DNA from: Gymnopus androsaceus JB14
Taxonomy: Eukaryota > Basidiomycota > Agaricomycetes > Agaricales > Omphalotaceae
Assembly: GCA_009733575.1 (NCBI GenBank)
Contig: ML769936.1
Span: 1 to 32,238 of the forward strand
Length of the DNA: 32,238 bases
Direction of reading: 5' to 3'
Shown here: positions 1 to 10,781 of the stretch, one piece after another
How the letters are laid out: each line of letters starts with the position of its first letter
Numbering within the stretch: position 1 is the stretch's first letter
Made by a program: the position numbers and the translations under genes
Notes under the pieces: generated by a model
Databases searched by the model: none
The model's input: only the letters and a program-made list of their open reading frames with translations
What the model was told of the DNA's origin: nothing

Positions 1-71
1 CAGGCATCCGCGGGTGCCTCTCAGGCATCTGCAGGTCTTTTTCAGGCATCCGCGGGTGTCTCTCAGGTGCC
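1..71 (+). repeat. 21-bp in-frame tandem repeat
   Basis: Three adjacent 21-bp units (starts 1, 22, 43), each beginning CAGGCATC, plus a partial fourth at 64. Because 21 is a multiple of three, the array reads as a seven-residue repeat, QASAG followed by two variable residues. The array begins at the window edge, so its true length is unknown. It looks like a coding minisatellite in the gene whose end follows. Confidence 0.75.
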
Positions 72-143
72 CCTCAAAATGGGTTGAGGGCAGCAATGTC
101 ACTCTCAGATTGTTTTTTTCCGTAACTTTAGTAAACTGAGAGC

Positions 144-602
144 ATGCAAGGGACTTGTGAAACTCTTTTATACAAACTGGGTCAGCTTAGGATTCGGGGG
201 GTTTCTTTAGGCACTCTGGGAGAGCCTGTGGTACCCAGGCATCCTAGGTGTCCTAGTCACCCTGTGGGTACCTCAGTGCAACCTATATGTTCCTGGGCAC
301 TAGGGAATTTTTCCAGATGCACCTATGAATCTGTCCCTCCTGCCTCGCAAGTTGCTCCCGCCTTAGCTTCAATGCCGGCTCCAGTTGATCTCCCTGCTTC
401 ACAATTGGAAAACACAGCCTCACAGTTGGTAGACACTGCTGCCACTGCCGCTGCCTCACCGGAAGCCACCACTTCTGATGATGCTGGTAACCTGGGAAGC
501 AAGCAAAAATGCATGCCAACTGAGAAGGCTTTGGCATCAGCATCTAGTCAAGGTTCGCGTGGGAGTCGAGGCTTGCGTGGTCGAGGTTCGCGATGGTGGT
601 AA
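144..602 (+). CDS. C-terminal part of a low-complexity Ala/Ser/Pro/Gln-rich protein
   Basis: An open frame of 152 residues. It contains a stretch rich in Ala, Ser, Pro and Gln with recurring PASQ-like words, and it ends in a short Arg/Gly/Ser tail (GSRGSRGLRGRGSRWW). The composition matches the seven-residue repeat coded at the window edge, so the two are probably one gene joined by an intron in roughly 66-130 (GTG at 66, TTTAG at 130). I could not find a junction that keeps a single frame. The ATG at 144 is only the first Met of the open stretch and need not be the start. An AATAAA-like signal follows near 693. No family is recognised; an RG-rich tail can bind RNA or DNA, but that is a guess. 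It could be the tail of a transposon-encoded protein. Confidence 0.3.
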   Translation: MQGTCETLLYKLGQLRIRGVSLGTLGEPVVPRHPRCPSHPVGTSVQPICSWALGNFSRCTYESVPPASQVAPALASMPAPVDLPASQLENTASQLVDTAATAAASPEATTSDDAGNLGSKQKCMPTEKALASASSQGSRGSRGLRGRGSRWW

Positions 603-730
603 AACCCTAGAAAAGGTCTAGTTTGAGCACGAGCTATAGTATCTGCTGAAGACCATCTGAATTCGTCATAATCTTCTGTATATTCTCATGTTGAATAAAT
701 TTTCTTGATCTTCACTGCCTATCTCAAATT

Positions 731-1001
731 GCGACATGCACATCCTATAGCCCTACCTGTACCTGTGCCAATTCATTGTTACTTGCTTTTGCGACACAAC
801 ACCTACTTGTACCTGTCCTAATTCATCACTGCTTGCTATTACAATGCAACGTGCACGTCCTATAACCCTACTTGTACCTGTCCCAATTCATCATTACTTG
901 CTTTTACGATGCGACATGCATAACCCTGCTTGTACCTGTCCCAATTCATCATTGCTTGCTTTTGCAACACAACGCTTACTTGTACCTGTCCTAATTCATT
1001 G
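731..1001. repeat. Degenerate minisatellite, about five units of 38-65 bp
   Basis: Five imperfect copies start near 731, 791, 841, 906 and 964. Each contains a core close to ACTTGTACCTGTCCYAATTC followed by an ATTRCTTGCTTTT-like end and a GCRACAYRAC-like beginning. Unit length changes through deletion of an internal CGTCCTATAACCC-like block. No gene is supported here; the short frames across it are by-products of the repeat. Confidence 0.75.
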
Positions 1002-1580
1002 TGCGCTCAAGTTATTTAATTGGGACTCCAGTCCATAATAGAGACATAGTACTGAATTGCATCAATGTTTAGCACTACGACGACACTAAACTAAGGTCTG
1101 ATTGTTGGTACAGGTCTGAGAGTCTTCCCTTCATCCATATCCCATAACTGCCAACCCCATTTCTACCAATGGTTTTCACTCCACCCATTAGGGATACACG
1201 GCGAAACCACAGATTCTGATAGGCCCTCATTGTGTATAAAACAAACTATACCCCCAATCAATGTGCGCAGATAACAGATTCGAGCGTCTCGGATTGTTGA
1301 GTGGAAGGAGTACACAGCACCAATGATACCAACGTATAGAGAAGCAAGAGCCCTATGAGCAAGCAATGCTCGTCAGAAGGGGTTCAACATGTTCATAATG
1401 TTGCATACCAAGATTCAAAATAACCAACATCAAGGCCTTGAATAATGGCCACAGCCGATGCGGATGTAGGCGCAATAATTTTGTCCTAAATGAGATTGTC
1501 AATGCCGTTCTGAACTAGATATCAGGGAGGAGATACTCACTTCAATGCAAATGGTATGAATCATGTCGAAACCAGTGATC

Positions 1581-1973
1581 TCACTTGTTGCAGGGAAAAG
1601 AAAGCAGGTAAGCGGTCGCATCATTATCTGTTATGGCTGGATGAGCAAAAGAAATATAGATCGGCCTGAAATAAATACACGCACAGGGCCATAGGATTGC
1701 CGAAGATATCCAAGTGAATTTTGTAGAGATTTGAGGGTATCTTCCATGCTCACTGAGGCCTACAGTTTCAGTCTCAGACACCTCGTCTTTGGGGACAAGT
1801 GTGGCAGAAGAAGACTGCGAGAGTGGGAGTCCATAGGTATAAGGTATAGGGTGGCTGAGTGAACTCACCTGTCTCTTTAAGGAGTTTATGCACGCGGGAA
1901 AGCCAAAGTAATGGACAGTGAAGCACCTCTGGAATGGGACAGCCTGAGTGAAGACAATGAGGACAAGCCCCAT
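1581..1973 (-). other. Possible relic of a minus-strand gene in a 1.4-kb gene-poor stretch
   Basis: Between the minisatellite and the KDZ gene (about 1020-2450) I see no convincing intact gene. On the minus strand, a short exon-like piece (about 1973-1870) ends in a good donor (CAG|GTGAGT near 1869). A second piece near 1475 follows an intron-like GTGAGT...TTTAG (about 1486-1540). The first piece is hydrophobic (GLVLIVFTQAV, then VHYFG) and faintly recalls the transmembrane segments of fungal DUF6534-type proteins. The frames do not join. A plus-strand open stretch at about 2059-2236 could instead be the eroded N-terminus of the KDZ gene. Treat all of this as weak. Confidence 0.15.
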
Positions 1974-2459
1974 TTCATTGAGCGCAGAGGAAAGCAGACA
2001 ATGAAGAGGAAAGTAGACAATTAGACACCAGGCCGCCCGGCCCGGTCAACAACTTTATGTTCTAACTTCTACAGCAACTTCTACATTCGTTGACACTGTA
2101 TACAATGAATGCAAGAAAGAAAAAGAAACCCGCATTGGTTTGTTCAATGAAGCCAAGCACAAATCTTCTGTTCCTGCATCGGCTCTCTTGGAAACTCCTG
2201 TAGCTTTTGGGACCACATCAAATCCCGACGAATAAATGTATCTGCTTTTCGTACCCAAACAAGACCTATGCTACTCCAGTCTTCACTCCTGTTGGAAACC
2301 CTCCTCGAGAATCACAAAATTGATCCTGTTGAAAAGGCTGAGCAGGATGCCGGAATATCTATTGAGATAAAAACTAAGCAGTATCAAAATTCGTGAGTTC
2401 GGTGAGTTCGCAAGCAATATAAGTCTTTTCCATTGCATTGACCAAATGTGTTGATAGGA

Positions 2460-5400
2460 CGCACCTCTCTTGAGCTGGATTGTACAGTCAAGAGAGTCAT
2501 ATCTTGACTTTAACATCCAGTTTGAAGGCTGTGGATGGGTCTGGTTAGCCAGGGACGATCGCTGCTCGAAATGCAATACCAGTTCGGGCGACAGGTTTCG
2601 CTGCGTTGGTTGCGATGGCGGATATCTTACTGCAAGAATTGCTTACTTTCCACACATGCATCCCTACCATTGCACGTCATCGTGGTGAGTAAACTAGTTG
2701 CGCTATCACAAGTATTGCTGATCGTTAAGTTGTGAAGAAATGGGATAGTAGTTCTGGCTACTTTGTCAAGGTCTCTCTGCGCTCACTTCGGTCTGCGATA
2801 TCAACTGGGCCACATACCAGGTGATTATTGCACTGCACCAAAGCGGGTCACACCAACTTCATGGTGATTGACAATGACGCACTACATACTGTGGCAATCA
2901 ACTATTGTGAATGCCCAGGCTCTCCGACCATTATGCCCAGCTTTTAGAGATAGGGTAGTGGCCTTCCACCATGCAGGAGCCTCAGACCGTTGCCACATTC
3001 AATGTACTGCGACGATTTCACATCATCAACCTCCGAGGGCATCTCAGTCCGACAGATTATTATCTGCCATCAAGGAGTTAACTGATGGGACTGGCTTGCA
3101 TCGACCTTCGGTAGGCTACCACATCATTTGTTTTACTGTGTCTGGGTCTCATTGTATTCAAGGACCGACTAGCCCTAGTTCATGCTTATCTTGCACCAGT
3201 GGCGAAATATTAAGGAATTCAAGCGTTTTGGCCTGAGGGCATGATCCTACTGGCATCCGAGGAACCGCACCACGCAGCTTGATTGTTCCATGCAGACCAT
3301 GTCCGCATCCCAGTATCAATCTTCCAGATAACTGGCGCGAGGCTCCACCATCAAAGAGGTATGTGTCCGTATTCCTCATAAGTTTGACGAAGTTTGATCT
3401 ATGGAAATAGTTGGCTTTATTCACTTTTTGTAGGTCAGGATGCTTGTTTCAAGCAAAAAGTGCGGCAGTCGCAAGCACGACGATGCTGATCCGCAGCTTT
3501 CCAACAGTCTTGGGCTTTTCGTTGATCAGGCAAAGTACTCGTTGTTCTTGGCTTCAAACAAAGATCAGAACGAGGTAAGCTATCATCGGTGTGCATGGCT
3601 TGTATGCTAATTAGAAATCAGATCAGCCGCTGTTCAAGTTTTAGTAGCATTGAGCAGGCAAACGGGAAACGGCACAAGGGCTGTCGGAGTCAGGGTATTG
3701 GTGCAACTAGCTGCTCACGACACGAGTATTATCTTTGCTTGGGTGATCTACTCAAAGGCGAAGCGTGAGCAGTGCTACTCTTTCGATGTGCTACTACTAA
3801 TCGCTATAATTAGGTACTCACCGATGGATTACATTCTCTTGACGGTCCTTGCAAGCACTCTCCTCATGTTCGTGACCATCTCCTACGATATCGCTTGCCA
3901 ATATTATTGCAATTTCTTTCCACGCATGGAAACTATGCCCGAAGGTCTTCAGATACCAAGCTGGTGCACGCTTCGATTCCGGATTCCAAAGCTTCACCTT
4001 GTGGGACACATACCAATCTGTCGACCCCGCTTCTCGTTCAATTATACACCCAAAAGTGGAGTGACTGACGGGGAAGGCGTGGAACGACAATGGTCGTGGC
4101 TGAATTCAATTGCTCCATCGGTCTCAATGATGCGCGCCGGTGGTCGATGGGATGCCTTGAACGATTTCTGTAATTATTGGAATTGGTCAAAGACTGTGGG
4201 TTTGCGTATGTCTGTCTCTCGTTTGCACATATCATAATCTAATCAGCCCTAGGTACGAGTCTCAAAAAGAAGATGGTCAGCGCTATACCTTGGGCGATCA
4301 TCCATCATCGGGCATTCGAGGCTTTCACGAAAGGACTACGCGTTAATCATTCCGATTTCGTCTCAGAGTGGGAAAAGCAGGTATCTGCTTGGGAGTTAAA
4401 TCCGCACGACATGTCCGTCCCGTGCCCTTTTGATCTTCCTGAGTCAGGTAACTATTTCTCCATGTCGGAGGATTGATTATATCTCATGAATTCACACAGA
4501 ACAAACCCTCGCTAAGTTAAGGAAAGAATATGCAAAGCGAAAACGCAGTGCCGCAAAAGAGGTGGAAGGGAGTAACGACGATGACCAAGGGCCTTTGGAA
4601 TCACGCGAAGACCTGATGTTGCACCTTATAGAGGCAGAGAGGTACCAGTGAGTATCTTACTTCTCTATCTCTGTCCCACGATTTGACTCTTGTTAAGGCA
4701 ACTCCTGAACCGCGATGTCAATACCAAGTCAAAGGGTTTGACAAAGGAGAAGAACATTCATACTCGGAGGACCAGTCTCATTCGCCGCATCAGCCATATC
4801 CGCGAGACTCAGTCCACCTATATGCCCTTTGTAACACGTCTACTCCAGGAAATGCCGAACGTTGATCGATCAACCCCGGAAAAGCTACCACTTTTTTTCC
4901 CTTCCTCGTTAGACGCTGCACGGCGGGAAAAGGTACCGGAGCTATGCAAGATCGAGGAAGAAATACGTGAGGCTCAGTGTGGAGAACTTCTTTCAAAGCT
5001 TCGTGCCCAGCTTCGCACTCGCCAAGTTGCTTACATGCACACATCTAGGACAGCAATAGGTCACAAGCACTGGACCGAATCTCGCGAGCTGCAGCAGACA
5101 ATTGAGCTCCGCATTGTACTTCTCCGAGCGCAGTACGAAAATGCACGGAAGCACTGTTTAGCACTACGAGGACCTGGGGATTGGCAGAACGTCTACCGCG
5201 AGCTGAAAGGCTCAGATGTGCGAAGTATCAGTGAACGAGCGCTGAGTCAGGAAGAGAAGGCCGTTCTGAGGGCTGCGCAACTTCAAGCGGGGGTGTCTGT
5301 AGAAGAAGTGAATGAGATGCTCGATGACGATATTTCCAACATACCGACAGTAACGTTCGATCCTATTCTTGCACTGGGGCAATCAAAAAGAACGCTTTCA

Positions 5401-5874
5401 TGGATTTGGTATACGGCATCAGGCTCAGAGGTATTGGAGGACAATGTCAACGAAAGTAGGTCAGGTAGCTTTCCTTATCTATCATACTGATGGCATCTCT
5501 CAGGTTTGCGCGTCGAGTGGTGTAAAGCGCGCGCAAGAGCGCAGCGCTATCGGGAAGAGCTTGAGCTCATTGATGAGGAGATGGGCCGAGCTATTGCATT
5601 TACACAATCGCGCGCAGATTGGTGGTTGAAGCAGATTGGTCTTCGCCAAAGCGTCACTGCTGAAGTTAGGGATGGTCTCGAAGCTTACGGACGAGAACAA
5701 AGTGCTATTGAAAAAGAGCGAGCGATGGTATGGGAGGAGGAATGGTTACCAGTGCGCATTCGCGCACGCGGAGTTATTGCCTACTTGGATGGGACGGGCG
5801 AAATTCCCGCTGGAAGCCTCAATGTTGAGTTGGAAGATGAAGACAATGAGTATGAATTGGACGACGACGAATAA
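2460..5874 (+). pseudogene. KDZ transposase with CxC2 cysteine cluster, 5' part decayed
   Basis: DNA transposase of the Kyakuja-Dileera-Zisupton superfamily. In order: an N-terminal CxC2 cysteine cluster (DDRCSKC, FRCVGC, YCKNC; 2550-2680); a linker with VIDNDALHTVAINYCEC (2860-2930); TFNVLRRFHIINLRGH (2995-3045); CRPCPHP (3290-3315); then the KDZ core with TISYDIACQ (3877-3903), FRIPKLHLVGHI (3976-4011), TDGEGVERQW (4065-4094) and NYWNWSK (4172-4195); and a long charged, helical C-terminus with EWCKARARAQR and RADWWLKQ. Introns visible include 3359-3410, 3575-3614 and 3765-3813, and others begin after about 4208, 4446, 4648 and 5455. Upstream of about 3570 the frame is broken at least five times (near 2625, 2830, 3070, 3237 and 3470) and by a TAG near 2957. 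From about 3617 to the TAA at 5874 every exon is open. The start codon and any terminal repeats were not identified. Confidence 0.88.
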
Positions 5875-5930
5875 GATATCTTTTGTCAAATTGTTCTGTA
5901 ATAAATGAGAATGACAATCTCAAATTCTTG

Positions 5931-6330
5931 AGTGGACATGAGAACATAAGCGTGCGTATAATGGCGACACAGGCAATAAAGATGGGGTATATTGGAGCAT
6001 TGGAGCAGTAGATACGAAGCTTCGCAAAGGACTCGGGACATAGGTGTGAAATGGAGACACATGGGCATAAAGGACTTTGTGAGGAATGGGGACATAGGTG
6101 TGCAATGGCGACACGGGCAATAAATGATACAGGCCATAAAGGGGATGGGGACATAGGTGTATATTAGGGATGTAGGTGTGCAATGGCGACACGGGCAATA
6201 AACGACACAGGCCATAAAGGGGATGGGGACATAGGTGTATATTAGGGACGTAGGTGTGTAATGGAGACACGGGCATAAAGAGACTTTGCAAAGCAATGAG
6301 GACATAGGCGTATATTGGAGCAGAAGGTAT
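5931..6330. repeat. Minisatellite downstream of the KDZ gene, main unit about 79 bp
   Basis: Units beginning GGGACATAGGTGT or GGGAYGTAGGTGT start at 6035, 6088, 6167 and 6245. The 6088 and 6167 copies are 78-79 bp and nearly identical; the outer ones are shorter. Recurring words are GGCGACACGGGCAATAAA and AGGCCATAAAG. Looser copies extend to about 5931 and 6330. The array starts about 55 bp after the KDZ stop codon. Long frames on the minus strand here are periodic artefacts of the repeat. Confidence 0.8.
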
Positions 6331-6900
6331 AATCCTACACCGGTAGAGGTACGGGGGATAATGTAATAGGGTGAGACGGTAAATGACGGGGGCCAATGCA
6401 TTAGGCCTGCATCAACTATTGGTGTTTATGGTCTTTACTGCTGGAGTAATATGACCGACCGGGGAAAAAGTAAGGATGCCAGTGTGTTGTACATGCCTAA
6501 GGGTAAGTGTCATCTCGATTGGACTAACGGATACCTTCGAATGCGCTGAAGTTATAGGTGTTTCACATGTAGGCTAATACTGGTACTATTACAGATAAAT
6601 AGGCTGTAGCGGAGGGAGAACTCCATCCGGAGCATAACTAAAGATACAGTCCTTTTTCTACGGAAATTCACATAGGGTACCCAGCAAGACCCAAGCCGCA
6701 GGTATAAATTTGCCCTTGGAACGGCAGGTATTCAAAAACCACTGAAAATTGGGTATTGGCGAGGTTGATACACTGGTATCGTTTGAACGGTTCCATCCGG
6801 AGCATATTGGAATATGCCAAACTGTTCATTAGGGTCCTCTGGAGGGCTTCCATGTGCCAGTTTAGCTCAGTGGACGCAAGGCACCGTGGCATCCCAAGTC
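6331..6900. other. Non-coding stretch
   Basis: No gene is supported. A 15-bp word (TCCATCCGGAGCATA) occurs twice in direct orientation, at 6622 and 6792. Faint WD40-like phrases may extend back into about 6840-6900 but cannot be joined. Confidence 0.4.
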
Positions 6901-7048
6901 TTTAACCCTGGTGCGTGATGCGTGTTTTATGGCGTGCCGACCGACTCAGTTTATCTAGACTATTTGTGCCTCTGATGGGAAAATTATTGTCTGGGATGTG
7001 TCAGGAGAGGAACCTTCAATAATACTAGGATTAGCGGTAGGGATACAG
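6900..7048 (+). pseudogene. Scrap of a WD40-repeat gene
   Basis: The frame from about 6962 to 7048 reads CASDGKIIVWDVSGEEP, which fits the end of a WD40 blade (SDG followed by an hydrophobic stretch and WD). It ends in a good donor, CAG|GTGCGT at 7049. Preceding sequence in the same frame is interrupted by stops. From 7049 to 7768 I see only weakly coding-like text and no second clear blade. This is probably one exon of a degraded WD40 gene of the kind common in NACHT-WD40 proteins. A chance match cannot be excluded. Confidence 0.35.
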
Positions 7049-7768
7049 GTGCGTTTTTGAGCCATTTCTTGAGTGTTCTATACTCATGTCTTTCGTGGAT
7101 TGGAGCGGCTCCGATATATTGCGAGCAATACTCGATTCTTTGCCTACTGTACAGTTCCAACAGCCCTAGCTCTTTCCGGGAATTGCAGCAGCCAATTCAC
7201 ATACCGTGGGCGCAAGTTTATGTGTGTGTGGATAGCCTCCAGCTGCAGATTCATTGACTGGATGGGAGGTAGTTGTTTTGCTAAACTCGCATCTGCAACA
7301 CCTCAAAATGGCGGAACCCCAGCATATCCAGCGTACGCGTATGGTCCCCTCCAGTTCCAGCATTTCTGAATCTTGATTCTCAAGAACTCAACTTATCCAA
7401 CTCCGTCTAGTTGTCGCGTTGGATGTAAATTAATTTTGAATTCAGGCTTCAGAAGACTTGTCATTTATTAAGCCTTGATGCATAGCGGGTGCATCGACCA
7501 ATCTCCTTTCCAAACCACCATCCTCCGAGTCGTCTTCTTCTTTACACGCTAACAGAGACCCTTGCGCTCATTTAGCTCTTATCTGCTTTCTTTACAATTT
7601 CACAACAGTATCAGGTGAAGAGGGAATTACTCGCTCGGTACTGGGCCTTTTTAAATTCGTGCGTTTATTTGAGGATAGTAAACAAGAGTCATGGTAACAA
7701 AATCGTAATCAAGTCGTTAATCGTTAATCATGGATAATTCGTACCATAGAAAATCCAAGACTCATTGT

Positions 7769-10722
7769 TCAGAAGTTTAGATCCAAGCTCTTAGCAAATT
7801 CCTTTAACTCCTCACATCCAGTGGGCCCAGGGCATTGGTGATTAAGCTCTGAGTAATGGAAATCAATAACTCGCAACCGACCCTCCTCGTTCATGAGAAT
7901 GTTACGAGGATTAAGATCGTTGTGCATGATTTCTAGTTTGTGTAATTGGTGAACCATATCAAACAATTCAACCTTTCTACAACAGCACAACATGTTAGAA
8001 GATTCAAAAAGTGAAAGTAAAGGCATGTACTTCTCATGATCAAGTGTTCGGAAGGCATCCTTTGTTAACCTCTCGCCGCTGTATTCAAGAACTAGTGCAG
8101 TGGAGCCGCTATTGTCGAAAACACCATAAAAATGTGGAATGATGTTGAGTTCCGGGTCTTTCTGGGCCAAGTGCTCGTAAATTTTGGCCTCCTTGACAAT
8201 CAATTTCCCATCGTCACTCATATTTCCCTCCTTCTCTGAATCAAGCTCCCAGTCCGCTAGCTTCACAGCGATAGAGCAAGGCTCAGCTGCAACATCCAAA
8301 TCTTCAAGGATTATATTCCCTCCCCAGACAATGCCAACTGCTGATTGCGAAATTTTTCTATCAAGGATAATACCGGCATAACAGACAAGAATGGGCACAC
8401 TGCCAGTGTCAAACTCAGCCATAGCTGGGTCAGGAATGCTGGTGCTCATACCAGAGCTTACTTTGAGTGGCCCCAGGGCTGAAATTGGGTGGACCATGGC
8501 CATAGCCATGGCTTTACCTGCTGTCGGGCTGGAGGATGTCGAAGACGGTGGCGGCGTGTAAGCTGAGCTGGTAACAGAAACTGGACTCGACCACGAAGTA
8601 GATTCATTAGCACTAGAACCCACACTCGCGCCACTTGCAATAGAAGAAACAGATGAGCGACGGTAAGAGCTGTCTGGGTCACCTCCAGTGATACCTGCGA
8701 AAGCTACCGGGTTGCCTCGAGGAGGCGTTACAGCCCTAAATGGAATAGAAAAATGGAATACATTAGTCGAAGGAGTCTGTCGAATTGGGATACGGGTATA
8801 TTTGCTGAAACCGCTTGACTGCAAAAGAGGTTGTGAAGTGAGGCAGTTAAAAGCAAGGTGTATTTCCTGAAATTGTATATCTACATGTGAGAAACGAAGG
8901 GAAACTCAATGAAAAGATGTAACCTTGATATCCATGTTGAGTTTGCGCCCCCGCTTTGCCTGAGAGATGTCGGAAGATTTGGAATTGCTCGCAGATCTCT
9001 TTTTGGCATTAGAAGAACCACCCCCAAAATCTTGTGAGCCACCGGCAGAGCCTGATCCTCCAGCACCAGCACCGCCAGCACCTCCTCCTCCACATGGAGG
9101 GAATGGATTGCCATCAGGTAGAGGACTTCCCTTCCCTTTCTTCTTCTTCCGATCCTTGGATTGACAAAGCTTTTCATCATCCTCACCAGATGCATCATCC
9201 TCTGGCTTGTAGTCTGCATCTTTAGGATTGTCGCCTCCTTCCAGCTCCAAGTGATCATCAGATAGCTGTGCAGTGTCAAGGTAATTGTCTGGTTTATATG
9301 GATCATCCCAGGCCAGAGACTCATTTTTGCTCCGAGATACCGCATCGTCCCAGGCATCCATAAACAAGAGAGCTCGCCTGATAACATGCCCAGGTGTTAT
9401 GGCGCTTTGCAGTGGGGATATAATTGCCTGGCCAGACTTTCGTTGGCGTTGGAGAAAAAAGGATTTATTATGGGATGAAATTGCACTGAACGTCAAATTG
9501 TGGCGAATCATCTGAGAATATGTCTATGTACAGGAAAATGAAGTGAGTCAATATATGATATAGAACAACAACTAGTACTGAACAGTGCTGAACTCACCTG
9601 AACAAAAACATTTCGAGCGGGAGTCACCCACTTCATGACGTCGATCAGAATATCCTCATACCCGAGGGACTTCAGAAGGTTCTTCATAGGTTCATGAACT
9701 TCGAGGTAGAATTTACCAACATTTGGAGGTCGCTTCGATGTCACCTCTGAGTCGTGGACCCGACCCTCTGACGCTAGCTGGAGTAGGCGTAAAATTTCGT
9801 CTTCTAAATCATCAATAAGATCATCTGCCGGTATCAAGCCAAGTGTGTCGGAACTGTCGACAGGAATCACCGGTTCAACTCGCATAGATAGAACTTGGTG
9901 GGAGTTACGGAACTGACTGCACAGTGTACATTCCGTCTGTGGCCAAATTGATTTTAGGCTTTGTGTTTGTAAGAGATGAGAGAGGAGAAGAAGAGAGAGA
10001 TAAACCATGGAATCATCCCCCAGGAAATTAAGGTTCTTGCACTCGAGGCCAAATAGGTACATGAAGTACCTCTGGTCAAGACCGTTAACCAGTGACCAAA
10101 CCGCGCTATACTTCAAACGATTTCTTTCATCGTCATCCATTATGTTCTCCTTCTCATGCAGACCTAGCAGTAAATCGGCCTTGGAGTCTGTCTCTGTACT
10201 GGAGTGTACAGCGAGGAGCGCCCACTCATCGATGTTGTCAAGCTGCTCTTTTGACAGATCCATCAATGCAAGAGCAGCCAGGTCAAATACAACTCTGGAA
10301 ACATCCCTCTCAGCCTCTGTAACTCCGTCTTCATTTACCACTGATATATGCTTGACTCTGCGAAGGTTGCGCCATCTGCTTCGTAGATTGTTGCCTGCGT
10401 CTCCGCGAAGCAGCTCTAATACAGCTGGCCGGGCAGATAACCGTTGCAAATACTGGGCTGCTGCAAAGGATCCGTCATCGCCAGACTGAGAACGATGCTT
10501 TCCAAAGAGGACAGCTTTCGCTTGTAAAGCAACTGGTAGGTGGCGGTCGTACTCAGAGGGGGTACGAGTCGAAGTAGAAGTAATATGTCGCACAGCCGAG
10601 CGTCGCAGTGCATCAACTTCAGTCCAAGCTAGCAGCTCCTGTGGCGTCACAGTGGCGAAAGAAGACATAGATAGGGAGTCGAACTGGCGTTCAGTGGGCC
10701 GTGGCGCAGCCTGAGCGCTCAT
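7769..10722 (-). CDS. Protein kinase-like protein with long N-terminal region (five exons, 899 aa)
   Basis: Five exons join in one frame: 10722-10006, 9936-9598, 9523-8924, 8866-8031 and 7976-7769; introns are 54-74 nt with GT-AG ends. The start is the ATG at 10722. Residues 1-400 are of no named family; the part around IDVMKW and QTYSQMIRHNL, ending FFLQR, recalls PD-(D/E)xK-like N-terminal domains of fungal kinase proteins (inference). Next comes a disordered acidic, Lys-rich and Gly-rich stretch with two likely nuclear signals (DRKKKKGKG; KRGRK), then a Ser/Pro-rich linker. The last 200 residues are kinase-like: IAVKLA (candidate ATP lysine), LVLEYSG, the catalytic loop HNDLNPRNILM and VIDFHYSE, where DFG has become DFH. 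The HND and DFH substitutions suggest divergent or weak activity. No lesion was seen, so the gene may be functional. Its start lies 59 bp from that of the F-box gene. Confidence 0.85.
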
Positions 10723-10781
10723 GGTTCAAGAATCGGTCAGATGACCCGTTCAGCCCCGACATCTCTTGAAGTGAAACCACC
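10723..10781. promoter_or_regulatory. 59-bp shared start region of a head-to-head gene pair
   Basis: The ATG of the kinase-like gene (10722, minus) and of the F-box gene (10782, plus) are separated by 59 bp. Both 5' leaders and any core promoters must therefore overlap each other or the opposite gene's first exon. I see no TATA box in the interval. Confidence 0.6.

Noticed and set aside
731..1001. CRISPR-like array
   Set aside because: Units have no constant repeat with unique spacers of even length; a eukaryotic minisatellite explains them.
5886..6401. Long minus-strand frames (158-171 codons) with repeated TYVPIPFMAC
   Set aside because: They are periodic read-through of the 79-bp minisatellite; two overlapping frames are open at once and neither has gene-like context.
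6855..6920. tRNA-like box A (TAGCTCAGTGG at 6863-6873), possible tRNA or tRNA-derived SINE
   Set aside because: No box B (GGTTCGA-like) at the expected distance, and no cloverleaf could be drawn.
9034..9225. Plus-strand frames opposite the kinase-like gene's Gly-rich region
   Set aside because: They are antisense shadows of the low-complexity coding sequence on the minus strand.
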